Assembly: GCA_009909005.1 (NCBI GenBank)
Contig: JAAAOG010000217.1
Location: 1-64,000 of the forward strand
Direction: 5' to 3'
Source: Alphaproteobacteria bacterium
Lineage (GTDB): Bacteria > Pseudomonadota > Alphaproteobacteria > DSM-16000 > Inquilinaceae
Length of the DNA stretch: 64,000 bases
Below, one piece after another: positions 8,803-17,792 of this stretch; the stretch's first letter is position 1; the number at the start of each line of letters is the position of its first letter. Below the pieces are notes generated by a model that was given only the letters and a program-made list of their open reading frames with translations, did not search any database and had not been told where the DNA came from. The position numbers and the translations under genes are program-made.

Positions 8803-9969
8803 ATGGTATTGTCTGTTTTGCCTCTGCCGTCAGAGCAGCTGGAGTTTCAGATGTTTGTCATGGACGAACTGGCGGATTCTGCAATTCGCGAGGGCCGTGA
8901 CGTCATCAAGTTGACCATAGGCATTTCCGAGCTTCCGGCGCCGGACCCGGTGCTGGAGGTTTTTTCGACAAAGGTCTATGACCTGGAGACGACGCGCAGG
9001 GTTTTCCCGGAAGGGCTTCCTGAGCTTCGCCACGCAATCGCTGAGTATTACCAGCAGAATTTTTCCGTCGATTGCGACGCGCGGCAGGTCATCGTCAATG
9101 CCGGTACGTCGGCCATATTTCGTAACCTCTTTCAGTTGACGTGTCGATCGGGCCAGAAAATCCTTCTGCCGCGCCCGTTTTACTGTCTCTATCTTCTTAG
9201 TTCCCTGTTGGCAGGCGCCGAGTTGTCTTTCTACGACGTCGATCCGGAGACCATGCGTCTCGATTTGGCATCGTTCCGACAAGCCTACACGCCGGCCGAC
9301 ACCGCTATCGTCGTCCTGAACAGCCCGGGCAATCCGCTCGGCAATGTCTTGACGAGAGAAGAAGTCAAGGCGGTGAATGATATCGTCGCCGGCCGATCGC
9401 TGATCGTCCACGACGAGATCTACAATAATGTCATGTTCGACCGGCCCTATGAATGCCCCTTGTCCTATCTTGATCGATATCGCGACGTCCACATCGTCAC
9501 GAATGCTTTTTCGAAAGGCTTCCGGATGTATACGAAACGCATCGGCTATGCGATTCTGCCGGAGCCATTGATTATGCCGATGCGTATTATTCAGCAGCAT
9601 ACCCTTCTGACTTGCGATCCGGTTGCCCAGCTCGGCATGGTGGAGGCGTTGAAGGATCTGGACGGCCCGCGAGAGCTGACCCGGCTCTATGCCGGCCGCG
9701 GCGCCTATACGGTCGACCGGCTGGCGGAGACCGCGTGCCGGCCCTATCGGCCCGCCGGCGGGTTCTACGCCGTTCTCGACGGGTCGGAATGGATCCGAAG
9801 ACACGGGATGGGTGACGGCAAGGATCTGGCGCGCGACATCCTGGCGAAGACCGGCGTGTCGACCGTGCCGGGAACCGATTTCGGCCTGCCGAATACGCTC
9901 AGGCTCAGCTTCTGCAATGATCGCTATAATGAAGGGATCGACAGGCTGCGGGATTATTTCAGCGCCTGA
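8803..9969 (+). CDS. Class I/II PLP-dependent aminotransferase
   Basis: 388 residues of the fold-type I aspartate aminotransferase superfamily. The phosphate/substrate region reads VLNSPGNPLGN. The aldimine lysine should be K238 in AFSKGFRMY, and the carboxylate-binding arginine lies in NTLRLSFCN near the C-terminus. It would move an amino group between an amino acid and a 2-oxo acid; specificity cannot be read. The first half uses more A/T-ending codons than neighbouring housekeeping genes, suggesting transfer. It starts at ATG 8803 and is followed after 77 bases by two overlapping methyltransferase genes. Confidence 0.9.
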   Translation: MVLSVLPLPSEQLEFQMFVMDELADSAIREGRDVIKLTIGISELPAPDPVLEVFSTKVYDLETTRRVFPEGLPELRHAIAEYYQQNFSVDCDARQVIVNAGTSAIFRNLFQLTCRSGQKILLPRPFYCLYLLSSLLAGAELSFYDVDPETMRLDLASFRQAYTPADTAIVVLNSPGNPLGNVLTREEVKAVNDIVAGRSLIVHDEIYNNVMFDRPYECPLSYLDRYRDVHIVTNAFSKGFRMYTKRIGYAILPEPLIMPMRIIQQHTLLTCDPVAQLGMVEALKDLDGPRELTRLYAGRGAYTVDRLAETACRPYRPAGGFYAVLDGSEWIRRHGMGDGKDLARDILAKTGVSTVPGTDFGLPNTLRLSFCNDRYNEGIDRLRDYFSA

Positions 9970-10046
9970 GACGGCCCGCGCGGCGGCGTCGGCCGGGATC
10001 TCCACCCGGTCTCCACACTGACAATCAAATGCATAAGGGGCAAGCC

Positions 10047-10769
10047 GTGTCGCTCTATGACCAGATCGGCCCGATCTACGATCTCATCTATCCCGGCACC
10101 GCCGAACGGGTCCCCTTCGTCCGCGATCTCCTGCAATCGCTGGGGGTGTCCACCGTGCTGGAGCTCGGGGCCGGCACCGGCCTTTACCTCCACCCGCTGG
10201 TCGAGGCCGGCCTCGACGCGGAAGGCCTGGAAATCAGTGACGGCATGATCGCCGCTGCCCATGGCAAGAATCCCGAACTCGTCTTTCATGCGCAGGATGC
10301 GCGATCATTCTCGCTTGGCAAGCGGTACGACGCCATCCTTGCCTTGAGTTCGTTCTTCGTCGTCCTCGAGGAGGAGGATGCGATCGGGGCATGCCTGCGG
10401 TGCTGCCTCGAGCATCTCAACCCGGGCGGATATCTTCTCGCCGAACTGCCCAACCATGATGTGGAAATCGCCGAGATGGACGGCCGGCAAGAGGTGTTCC
10501 GCACCGAAGACGACGGGGTCGCCGTGATCATCCAGTCCTGGGCCAGCGAGACGCAGTGGAATGAGGACTGGCATGTCTTCGAGAGCGGGCCGGACGGGTT
10601 CTCCAACCGCTCGGTCCGTTGCGCGGAATGGCGCTTCGACCCGGCGGCCATGCGCGCGCGTTTCGAGGCGGAGGGGCTGGTGATGCACCGGCACTGGGGC
10701 GATCTCCTGGGGCGGCCATTCGAGGCCGGGCGGTCGCCGCGGCATGTCTGGTTGTGGCGGCGGCCATGA
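10047..10769 (+). CDS. Class I SAM-dependent methyltransferase
   Basis: 240 residues. SAM motif I is VLELGAGTGLYLHPL and the acidic residue after strand 2 is in AEGLEISDGMI. Motif IV-like LALSSFFVVLEEED and post-motif NPGGYLLAELP complete a Rossmann methyltransferase. The start is placed at GTG 10047 because AAGGGG lies six bases upstream; an ATG at 10029 in frame has no ribosome site. It sits between the aminotransferase and a second methyltransferase, whose start overlaps this stop (ATGA). The substrate is unknown; N- or O-methylation of the aminotransferase product is a reasonable inference. Confidence 0.85.
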   Translation: MSLYDQIGPIYDLIYPGTAERVPFVRDLLQSLGVSTVLELGAGTGLYLHPLVEAGLDAEGLEISDGMIAAAHGKNPELVFHAQDARSFSLGKRYDAILALSSFFVVLEEEDAIGACLRCCLEHLNPGGYLLAELPNHDVEIAEMDGRQEVFRTEDDGVAVIIQSWASETQWNEDWHVFESGPDGFSNRSVRCAEWRFDPAAMRARFEAEGLVMHRHWGDLLGRPFEAGRSPRHVWLWRRP

Positions 10770-11626
10770 GCGACGAAGCCGGAACCGGCAACAGCGTGGC
10801 ACGGGCCCGGTCGCACTATGACCGGGATCTAACGGATCGGTTCTACCATGCGGTGTGGGCCGAAGACGATCTGCTGATTGGCGTCGGCCTGTTCGAACGC
10901 CCCGGGGACAGTCTGCAGACCGCCTGCCGGCGCACCGTCCGGCGGCTGATGGACCGCCTGCCCGACGCCCCCCAGAACCGGGCGTTGTCCGTCCTCGATC
11001 TTGGAGGCGGTTATGGCGCCAGCGCCCGGATGCTGGTGCAAGAGCGCCGATGCCGGGTCGTCTGCGTCAATCTCGGTGCCCTGCAGAACCGCGCGCACCG
11101 GTCGCGCAATGCCGCGCTTGGCCTGGCCGACCGGATCACCGTCGTTGACGGCGATTTTCAGGACCTGCCCGAGGATCTCGGGAGCTTCGACGTCGTCTGG
11201 TCACAGGATTCCTTCGTCCACGCCAGCGACCGCCCCCGGCTGTTCGCCGAGATGGACCGCGTGGCCGGGCCGGGCGGCCATATCCTGTTCACCGACCTCC
11301 TTCGGCAGCCCGATTGCCCCGAGGAGGCGCTGGCGCACGTCCATGCGCGGCTGGGCTTGTCGGATATCGCCACCTTGCAAGGCTATTGCGAATTGGCCCG
11401 GGACCGGCAGTGGACGGTCGCCGAGGCAGTCGACCTGTCGGACCATATTCTGGCGCACTACCGATGCCTCCGCGCCACCCTGGACAGTCGCTGGGCGGAG
11501 CTGCTGGAGACCTTCCGGGCCGACGATCTGTCCCGGATCGGGCAGGGGATCGACGTCTGGATCGCCGCTGCGGCACAGGGCCATCTCCGCTGGGGGCTGT
11601 TTCACTTCGAGAAGCCTTGCCGCTGA
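10766..11626 (+). CDS. SAM-dependent methyltransferase resembling sarcosine/dimethylglycine N-methyltransferases
   Basis: 286 residues. The N-terminus HYDRDLTDRFYHAVWAEDDL followed by LIGVGLF resembles the entry of glycine-betaine-forming N-methyltransferases. SAM motif I is VLDLGGGYGASARML, and VVWSQDSFVHASDRP and GGHILFTDLL follow in the order typical of that family. Known relatives methylate sarcosine or dimethylglycine, or small amine or thiol metabolites; the substrate here is inferred only. It overlaps the preceding methyltransferase by four bases, indicating one transcript with it and the aminotransferase. It converges on the mscS-like gene, with 40 bases between stops. Confidence 0.8.
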   Translation: MSDEAGTGNSVARARSHYDRDLTDRFYHAVWAEDDLLIGVGLFERPGDSLQTACRRTVRRLMDRLPDAPQNRALSVLDLGGGYGASARMLVQERRCRVVCVNLGALQNRAHRSRNAALGLADRITVVDGDFQDLPEDLGSFDVVWSQDSFVHASDRPRLFAEMDRVAGPGGHILFTDLLRQPDCPEEALAHVHARLGLSDIATLQGYCELARDRQWTVAEAVDLSDHILAHYRCLRATLDSRWAELLETFRADDLSRIGQGIDVWIAAAAQGHLRWGLFHFEKPCR

Positions 11627-11666
11627 CCCGGCAGGTCGATGCCCCGCCGGGTCGGCCGACACGCCC

Positions 11667-14600
11667 TCACTGCCCTCCGGTCGACGTGACCATCGCCGTC
11701 GGATCCCGCTGCGGCATTTCCACGACGCGGATGGCATGCTGCGAGATCGGCAGGACGATCCCGGCCTCCGTCAAGGCCTTCTTGGCGCGCTGGCGGAAAT
11801 GCCGGCCGATCACGAACCGCTCTTCGATCACGTCGATGAAGATCAGGAAATTCTGTGTCCTGGTATCGACGTCGATGCCATTGAGCGCCGGATGAACCTT
11901 GATGTTCTTGATGTAGGGACCGAAGTTTTCATCGGCCTTCAGGTCTTCGGCGACGGTGTTGAGGATGCCAATGACGTCTGCCGGATCGGCGTCATAGCCG
12001 GTCCACATATCGATCCTCAGGCGTGACCAGCCGCGGCTCCAATTGCTGACATGCTGGATTGTGCCATTCGGCACGTAATGCAGCTGACCTGTCGACCAGT
12101 CCCGCAGGAGGGTCAAGCGCAGGTTAATCCCTTCGACCTCCGCAACCAGCCCATTGATCTCCACCCAGTCGCCCTTGTTCAGCTGGTTTTCGAACAGCAG
12201 GAAGAAACCGGAGAAGACATCCTTCATGATCGCCTGGGCGCCGAAGGCGACGGCGAGGCCGAAGACGCCGAGGGAGGCGATGATCGGCGTCACATCGATA
12301 TTGACCACCTGCAGCATGTAGATCGCGGCGAGCGCGATGATGAGCGCCGTAAACACCGCATTGAAGATCCCGAAAATGGTGTTGGCGCGTTGGGGATTTG
12401 CCGAGGCGTAGCCGGCCGCCCCGCCGCCTTCGCCGGTCGCCCGGTTGACCATGCGCCGCCCCAGCCGCCGGATCAGCAGAATGAGCAGGAAGGCAACCAC
12501 CGGTATGGCCAGCAGGGTAACGATCGAGGCGATGGCCGAGCTTTCAAGCAGCCCTTCCCGCTGTTCGCGCAATGTGCCGATCTCGCCCGCCGCCAGGCGC
12601 CGGCGGTCCTGCGGCCCGAGGTCGGTCTGGACGGTGAGCAGCGACTGCAGTTCCTGCGGCGAAAAGCCGACCAGCCGGCCGACCGACCGTTCGATGTCGG
12701 CGCGGGTCGCATCGAGCCGGGCGTTGAGGCCTTCCAGCTCGCCGACGAACTGGTCGATACCGCCAAGCGGTTCGGTCGCTCCCTGCAGCTCATTCACCCA
12801 TTGCCGATAGCCGGCGAGGCGGGCCCAGTCGTCCCGCAGGGACATGATGAGATCGTTGCGGGCGGTGCGTACCGTCTCCTCATCCTCGCCGCGCGGCAAT
12901 GACGGAATGGTTGCCGGGTCGAGATCGATTGCGGTGCGTTCGCTGAGACCGGCCAGCAGCTCGGGCACGTCGGCCGGGTTGAGAGCGGCCTGGACGCGCA
13001 CCGTCTCGATATCGAGGGCCAGTTCGGCATCCGACAGGATGGGCTGCAGCGCCTCCCGCAAGGCGTCGAGCGGCTCGCGGCCGGCCTGCGACTGCTCGAT
13101 CAGCGCGGCGATCAGCCTCTGGCGATCCTCGATGTTTTCCAGCTTGTTTTCGTTGCGCACCAGCCGTTCGTAATAGCGGTGCAGCAGCTCGTCGATGGTC
13201 TCCGTCTCCGCGTTGGCGAAGAAGTCGTCGAGCATATCGTACACGCCAAGGTCGGCGGCGATGCGGTCGCGGATCTGCCGCTCCATCATCTGCCGCTCCA
13301 GAGCGTCGAGCGCCTCCGGGTCGTCGATGGCGGCGAACTGCGTGGCCAGATTGCGATAGTCGCTCAATTCCTCGATGCGAATGCCGAGGCTCTCTTCCCA
13401 GCTTTCGAGCGGTTCGATCAGCGTCTGCCGATCGGTGACCGCGCGCAGGGCCTCCAGCCGCTGTTCGACCTGTCCCAGCTCGCGGCGGATCGCTTCGACC
13501 TCGTCGGTGATGGTCTCCAGCACCTCGCGGGTCGCCCAGTTTTCCACCCCGGCCGGCATATCGGCCGCGGCGATTTCCTCGCGCCTGAGCCGCAGGTCCA
13601 GCACATTCGCCGCGCCCCAGGCCCGGCGGGCGGTATCGAGAACGGTCTCGCCGGCCGCCACATAGGTCTGCAGGCTCTGCTCCAAGGCGGAGAGCGCGGC
13701 AACCAGGTCGGCGCGCAGCGCCTGTTCCTCGGCATAGAAATTCTTGCGGCGGACGGCGATCTCGTCGCGGTCGTGTCGCAGATCGTCGAGCCACACCTCG
13801 GCCTGGGTGGGCGCCGGCGCGGCGGGCTCGGCGGCCGGGGCCGTCCCCTCGCCGGCGGCATCCGCCGTCGGTGCGGCGGCAGGCTCGCCGGCGGCCGGCT
13901 GCGCCGCGGGCTCGGCAGCGGCCTCCTCGGCCGGCTCGGCCGCGGCTTCCGCTTCCGGGGCGGGCTGCAGTCGCAGGCCCTGGTCGGCGAGATATTGTTC
14001 GAAGGCCTCGGTGCGGTCGCGCATGGCCAGGATCGCCGGATCGACATGCGCGGTATAGGCCTCATCGGCGTCCGCCGCGGCCTCTCGCGCGGCGTTCGCG
14101 CTCCGCCCCAGCTGCCGCAGCTCGTCGTTCAGGTCCTGGAACCCGGCATTGGTCTCGGTGAAGGTGTCGATAAGTTCGGCGCTGTCGATCTCGCGCAGGT
14201 CGGCGATATAGGTTGCCCAGCTTTCCTCGCGCTGCAGTGCCCGGTTGCGGTCGCGGACGGCGGCGCGGGCCTGCACCAGCGCGTTGCGCGCTGCCGCGAC
14301 CTCTTCGACCACCTCATCGATGCGCGCGGAGAATGCGGCCGCCCGTTCGGCGAGCCGGGCGCGGGCGTCGCGCAACGTCTGCAGCTGTTCGGCGAAATCC
14401 GCATCGGTGACCCGGTCGGGCAGCGGCCGGTCGGCCGCCTGCTCCTGCAGCAGCTCGGCCAGCACGTCGAGCTGCATGCCCTCGGCCACGGCCGGCTCCA
14501 GCCGGTCCGACAGCGCCTGGTCGGCCTCGACGGCGGCGATCAGGCGTTCCTGAAGGGCTTCCAGCCCGGCATGCTTGCTCTCGTAATAGGTGACGACGGT

Positions 14601-15578
14601 CTCCGCCAGGGCGACATTGCGGCGGGCCCGGTCGAGGCTGGCGACGATCGACCCCTCCGCCGCCTCTTCCGGCGGCTCGGGCTCGAACAGCCCGGCGATC
14701 GTCTCCTCGGCTTCCGCGACGGATGCGGCGAGCCTGTCGGCGTCGCGCAGCCGCTGCTGCAGCTCCGCAAAGAGCGTTTCGAAATCGACCACCCGGCTGT
14801 TGAAGGCGGCCATCAGATCGCCGGCGGGCTGTGCCGCCCATTCCTCGCGCACCGCATTGCGGACGGTGGCTTCCTGCAGCCAGCGCTCGGCCCGGGAAAT
14901 CTCCGTCTCCTCGGCCGCAACCGCCGCAGCGACGGCGTCCAGGGCGCGCTCCGCCCGGCTCATCTCCAGCTCGCTGCGGCCGGCCGCCGCCCGCCAGTCC
15001 TCGATATCGGACGCGAGGCCGGCCGGGGTGAGGCGGACGGCCAGGCCGTCGGCGACGGCCAGATCCTCCTCCGCCGCGATCTCGCCGTCGGCGATGCGGT
15101 CCGCCACCTCTTCCAGGAAGGGTCCGGCGTCCCGCAGGGCCTGGCGGATCAGGTCGCTTTCATGCGCCAGGCGCAGGGCGACCGTGCGATGCTCCTCCAA
15201 CAGCGCCATGCGGCCGGTCAGCAGCGTCTCCAGCTGCGCCTGCGCCTCCCGCCGGGCGCTCCACCGGTCGGCCAGGGCCTGGGCGTCCTCGAGCTGGCGC
15301 GGTGCTTCGGTCATCGGCGGCGCCTCGGGAATGCGCAGCGCCTGCTGTTCGACCGCCAGGGCGTCGATGTCGACCCGCAGGCCGCGCTCCCGGTCGAGCA
15401 GTTCGGCCCGGCCGTCGCGCAGATCGGTGACGACGGCCATTCTGGCGACCGCGTCTTCGAGCAGATCCGGCGCCGCCATGGCGTCGAGCGACTCCTGCGT
15501 CTGCGCGAAAGTCGTCCCACCGCCTAGAACGAATGCAAATGCAAAAAGAACAAGCAGCGCCCGGCGGATTGCGATCAT
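11667..15578 (-). CDS. Large MscS-family mechanosensitive channel with coiled-coil periplasmic region
   Basis: 1303 residues with a signal peptide (about 1-26, cleaved near GTTFAQ). A very long, Ala/Glu/Arg-rich, largely coiled-coil region runs to about residue 1000, interrupted by an Ala/Pro/Glu linker (about 536-593). Membrane helices lie at about 1013-1037 and 1066-1092. The pore helix reads GVFGLAVAFGAQAIMKDV, followed by the MscS beta domain (NKGDWVEINGLVAEVEGINL, YVPNGTIQHVSNWSRGW). It should open under membrane tension and release solutes on osmotic downshift. It is far larger than E. coli MscS (286 residues) and closer in plan to MscK/YbdG-like forms. The start is ATG 15578 with GGGG just upstream; a TTG 18 bases earlier is less likely. 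Confidence 0.92.
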   Translation of the reverse strand: MIAIRRALLVLFAFAFVLGGGTTFAQTQESLDAMAAPDLLEDAVARMAVVTDLRDGRAELLDRERGLRVDIDALAVEQQALRIPEAPPMTEAPRQLEDAQALADRWSARREAQAQLETLLTGRMALLEEHRTVALRLAHESDLIRQALRDAGPFLEEVADRIADGEIAAEEDLAVADGLAVRLTPAGLASDIEDWRAAAGRSELEMSRAERALDAVAAAVAAEETEISRAERWLQEATVRNAVREEWAAQPAGDLMAAFNSRVVDFETLFAELQQRLRDADRLAASVAEAEETIAGLFEPEPPEEAAEGSIVASLDRARRNVALAETVVTYYESKHAGLEALQERLIAAVEADQALSDRLEPAVAEGMQLDVLAELLQEQAADRPLPDRVTDADFAEQLQTLRDARARLAERAAAFSARIDEVVEEVAAARNALVQARAAVRDRNRALQREESWATYIADLREIDSAELIDTFTETNAGFQDLNDELRQLGRSANAAREAAADADEAYTAHVDPAILAMRDRTEAFEQYLADQGLRLQPAPEAEAAAEPAEEAAAEPAAQPAAGEPAAAPTADAAGEGTAPAAEPAAPAPTQAEVWLDDLRHDRDEIAVRRKNFYAEEQALRADLVAALSALEQSLQTYVAAGETVLDTARRAWGAANVLDLRLRREEIAAADMPAGVENWATREVLETITDEVEAIRRELGQVEQRLEALRAVTDRQTLIEPLESWEESLGIRIEELSDYRNLATQFAAIDDPEALDALERQMMERQIRDRIAADLGVYDMLDDFFANAETETIDELLHRYYERLVRNENKLENIEDRQRLIAALIEQSQAGREPLDALREALQPILSDAELALDIETVRVQAALNPADVPELLAGLSERTAIDLDPATIPSLPRGEDEETVRTARNDLIMSLRDDWARLAGYRQWVNELQGATEPLGGIDQFVGELEGLNARLDATRADIERSVGRLVGFSPQELQSLLTVQTDLGPQDRRRLAAGEIGTLREQREGLLESSAIASIVTLLAIPVVAFLLILLIRRLGRRMVNRATGEGGGAAGYASANPQRANTIFGIFNAVFTALIIALAAIYMLQVVNIDVTPIIASLGVFGLAVAFGAQAIMKDVFSGFFLLFENQLNKGDWVEINGLVAEVEGINLRLTLLRDWSTGQLHYVPNGTIQHVSNWSRGWSRLRIDMWTGYDADPADVIGILNTVAEDLKADENFGPYIKNIKVHPALNGIDVDTRTQNFLIFIDVIEERFVIGRHFRQRAKKALTEAGIVLPISQHAIRVVEMPQRDPTAMVTSTGGQ

Positions 15579-15853
15579 GGCTGGCCCCGATATCAAAAAA
15601 GATCAAAAAACTGCGACGATGGCGACTCCCATCTGCCGGTGATTGTAAGTCTGTATCACCTTGCAGGGAAGGACTTGCGGAGACGCCACGCTTAATCCGG
15701 TAACTCAGCTTCGTCTCAGTCGCAACAAAAACTTTCATGACGGTCGCGGCACGCGCATCCCTCCGCTCACCGGCAGGCGAGAGAACAGGACGAACGCGGC
15801 TGCCTCCGGCATCTGCCGCAGGGCCGTCGGAATGACCGAAAAGGGGGCAGGAC

Positions 15854-16702
15854 TCAGCCGAGGCGGGCGGCGATGAGGTCGAGGATGGTCGGGTCGTCGC
15901 GGAAGACCGGGTGGCCGGCGCCGGGGACCCGCACCAGTTCGGCCAGGCCTTCGGGAATGGCCGCGGCGATTTCGACGCTCTGGTCGACCGGCGTGACGGT
16001 GTCGTCCTCGCCGCCGATCACCAGGGTCGGGCATTGGATGCGCTTGAGGGCCGGGCGGAAATCCATGCGCCAATACTCGCCGCCGGGCTGGGAAAAGTGC
16101 AGCAGCACATTGTTGCGGCTGACCGCCCGCCGGCTCTCGTCCACCGATTCGACCGGCCACAGGGTCTTCAGCAGCGGCGAGAAACTGTTGAAGGCATCGG
16201 TGCCGAACAGCTCGAGCGGGTCGGTGACGAATCGCCCGGTGGTCAGCCAGGCGGCAAGGCCGCCCAGCCGGCCGGCGGTGCCGACGACGGTGCCGACATC
16301 CAGCCGCGCCGCCGTGTTCATCAGGATCAGCCGGGCGGGATGCGCCGGGTGGCGGGTGGCATAGGCCTGGGCGACGAAGCCGCCGAAGGAGGTGCCGAGC
16401 ACCACCGGCTTCTCGATCCCCAGCACGTCGCAGAGCCCTTTGACGTCGTCGCCCCATTGGGCGAGCGTCCAGCCGCCGGACGGCCCATCCTCGCTGCGGC
16501 CATTGCCGCGATGGTCGACATAGACGACCTGCGCCCGGTCGGCCAGGCTGGCGAAGGCCGGCTTGTACATGGAATGGTCCATGCCCGGCCCGCCATGCAG
16601 CAGCACCAGCGTGGGCTTTTCGCGCATGATGGGGCCGTCGGCTACCAGCTTGGCGCCGTCGATGTCGACGAACAGCCGGCAGCCGTTCACGGTCACATGC
16701 AT
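15854..16702 (-). CDS. Alpha/beta hydrolase, proline iminopeptidase-like
   Basis: 282 residues with LVLLHGGPGMDHSMY (oxyanion motif HGGPG, typical of proline iminopeptidases and related hydrolases). Nucleophile Ser is in GTSFGGFVAQAYA, Asp in IGGEDDTVTP, and His in GAGHPVF. A helical cap occupies the middle. No signal peptide is seen, so it should be cytoplasmic. The HGGPG motif suggests a peptidase, but ester or epoxide hydrolysis is possible. It is leftward and separate from the chemotaxis genes. The 15597-15853 gap between it and the channel gene shows no gene. Confidence 0.88.
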   Translation of the reverse strand: MHVTVNGCRLFVDIDGAKLVADGPIMREKPTLVLLHGGPGMDHSMYKPAFASLADRAQVVYVDHRGNGRSEDGPSGGWTLAQWGDDVKGLCDVLGIEKPVVLGTSFGGFVAQAYATRHPAHPARLILMNTAARLDVGTVVGTAGRLGGLAAWLTTGRFVTDPLELFGTDAFNSFSPLLKTLWPVESVDESRRAVSRNNVLLHFSQPGGEYWRMDFRPALKRIQCPTLVIGGEDDTVTPVDQSVEIAAAIPEGLAELVRVPGAGHPVFRDDPTILDLIAARLG

Positions 16703-16837
16703 GGACGGATGGAATCCGGGCCGCGGCCGGCGCGGCGGCGGCAGGTCTGGCGAGAGCGCATCATGGCGCGGGTCTTTAGCAAAGCTGCGGGCCCGGCACC
16801 AGCGCCATCGATGCCGCGGCCCTGCCGGACAGCCGGC

Positions 16838-17770
16838 TCAGCTGGCGGCCGCCTTGCGCAGGCCGCTCAAGGGTGCGGCGCTCTGGGCCCGGCTGCCGCT
16901 CGCCGCCGTGGTGGCACCGGCCCCCGCGCCGGTTCCCGACCCGGCCGCGGTGCCGCCCGCCGGCACCGGGCTGTAGATGCCGCGCTGGCCGTCGATCGGC
17001 TTGAAGCGGTCGGTGATGCCGAGCACCGTTTCGGCGCCGCCGAGATAGAGCACGCCGTCGGGCGGCATCAGATCGGCGATGCTGCGCAGCACGGCGGTCT
17101 TGGTGGCCTGCTCGAAATAGATCAGCACATTGCGGCAGAAGACGATGTCGAACCTGCCCAGGGAATCGTACCGGTCGAGCAGGTTGAATTCCTTGAACGT
17201 CACCATGCGGCGGATTTCCGGCACGAGCTGCCATTTGTCGCCGAGCTGCTGGAAGTATTTCACCAGCATGCTGATCGGCAGGCCGCGCTGCACCTCGAAC
17301 TGGGTATAGAGCCCGGCCCGCGCCTTTTCCAGCACCTCGACCGAGATGTCGGTGCCGACGATTTCGATGGTCCAGCCGGAGAGCCTGGCCTTTTCCTCCT
17401 GCAGCATCATCGCCAGGGAATAGGCTTCCTGCCCGCTGGAACAGGCCGCACTCCAGATCCGCAGCTTGCGGGTCTGGGCGCGGGCGGTCAGCAGCCGCGG
17501 CAGGACGATCGCCTTGAACTGGTCGAAGGGCTTGACGTCGCGGAAGAACGACGACTCGTTGGTGGTCATCGCCTCCGTGATGTCCTTGAGGAGCTTTTCC
17601 TCCCGGCGCGAGCGGATCGCCCCGGCCATCTCCTCCAGGTTCTTGTAATGCCACTTCCGGGCCACGGGCATCAGCCGGGACTCGAGCAGGTAGGCCTTGT
17701 CGATGGACAACACCAAGCCCGACCGCTGTCTCAACAGCGATTGGAAGAGGCTGAAGTCGTCCTGTTTCAT
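16838..17770 (-). CDS. cheR: Chemotaxis protein methyltransferase CheR
   Basis: 310 residues. An N-terminal all-helical CheR domain (MKQDDFSLFQSLL, TTNESSFFRD) precedes a SAM-binding domain (IWSAACSSGQEAYSLAM, IVGTDISVEVLEKA, FDIVFCRNVLIYF, GVLYLGGAETV). The C-terminal 40 residues are Ala/Gly/Ser-rich without clear fold. It methylates glutamates on chemoreceptors from SAM. The start is ATG 17770 with GGAGAG five bases upstream; the GTG two codons earlier sits on that site. It is the last gene of the leftward che operon, 22 bases after cheB. Confidence 0.95.
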   Translation of the reverse strand: MKQDDFSLFQSLLRQRSGLVLSIDKAYLLESRLMPVARKWHYKNLEEMAGAIRSRREEKLLKDITEAMTTNESSFFRDVKPFDQFKAIVLPRLLTARAQTRKLRIWSAACSSGQEAYSLAMMLQEEKARLSGWTIEIVGTDISVEVLEKARAGLYTQFEVQRGLPISMLVKYFQQLGDKWQLVPEIRRMVTFKEFNLLDRYDSLGRFDIVFCRNVLIYFEQATKTAVLRSIADLMPPDGVLYLGGAETVLGITDRFKPIDGQRGIYSPVPAGGTAAGSGTGAGAGATTAASGSRAQSAAPLSGLRKAAAS

Positions 17771-17792
17771 GACCACTCTCCGCTCGCTCCGC

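Noticed and set aside
8424-8804. Possible small gene on either strand in the divergent region
   Set aside because: No ribosome site, no recognisable product, and the frames disagree with the promoter-like element at 8462-8489.
13179-15527. Plus-strand open frame of about 780 codons
   Set aside because: Antisense to the large MscS gene; low-complexity product with no motif.
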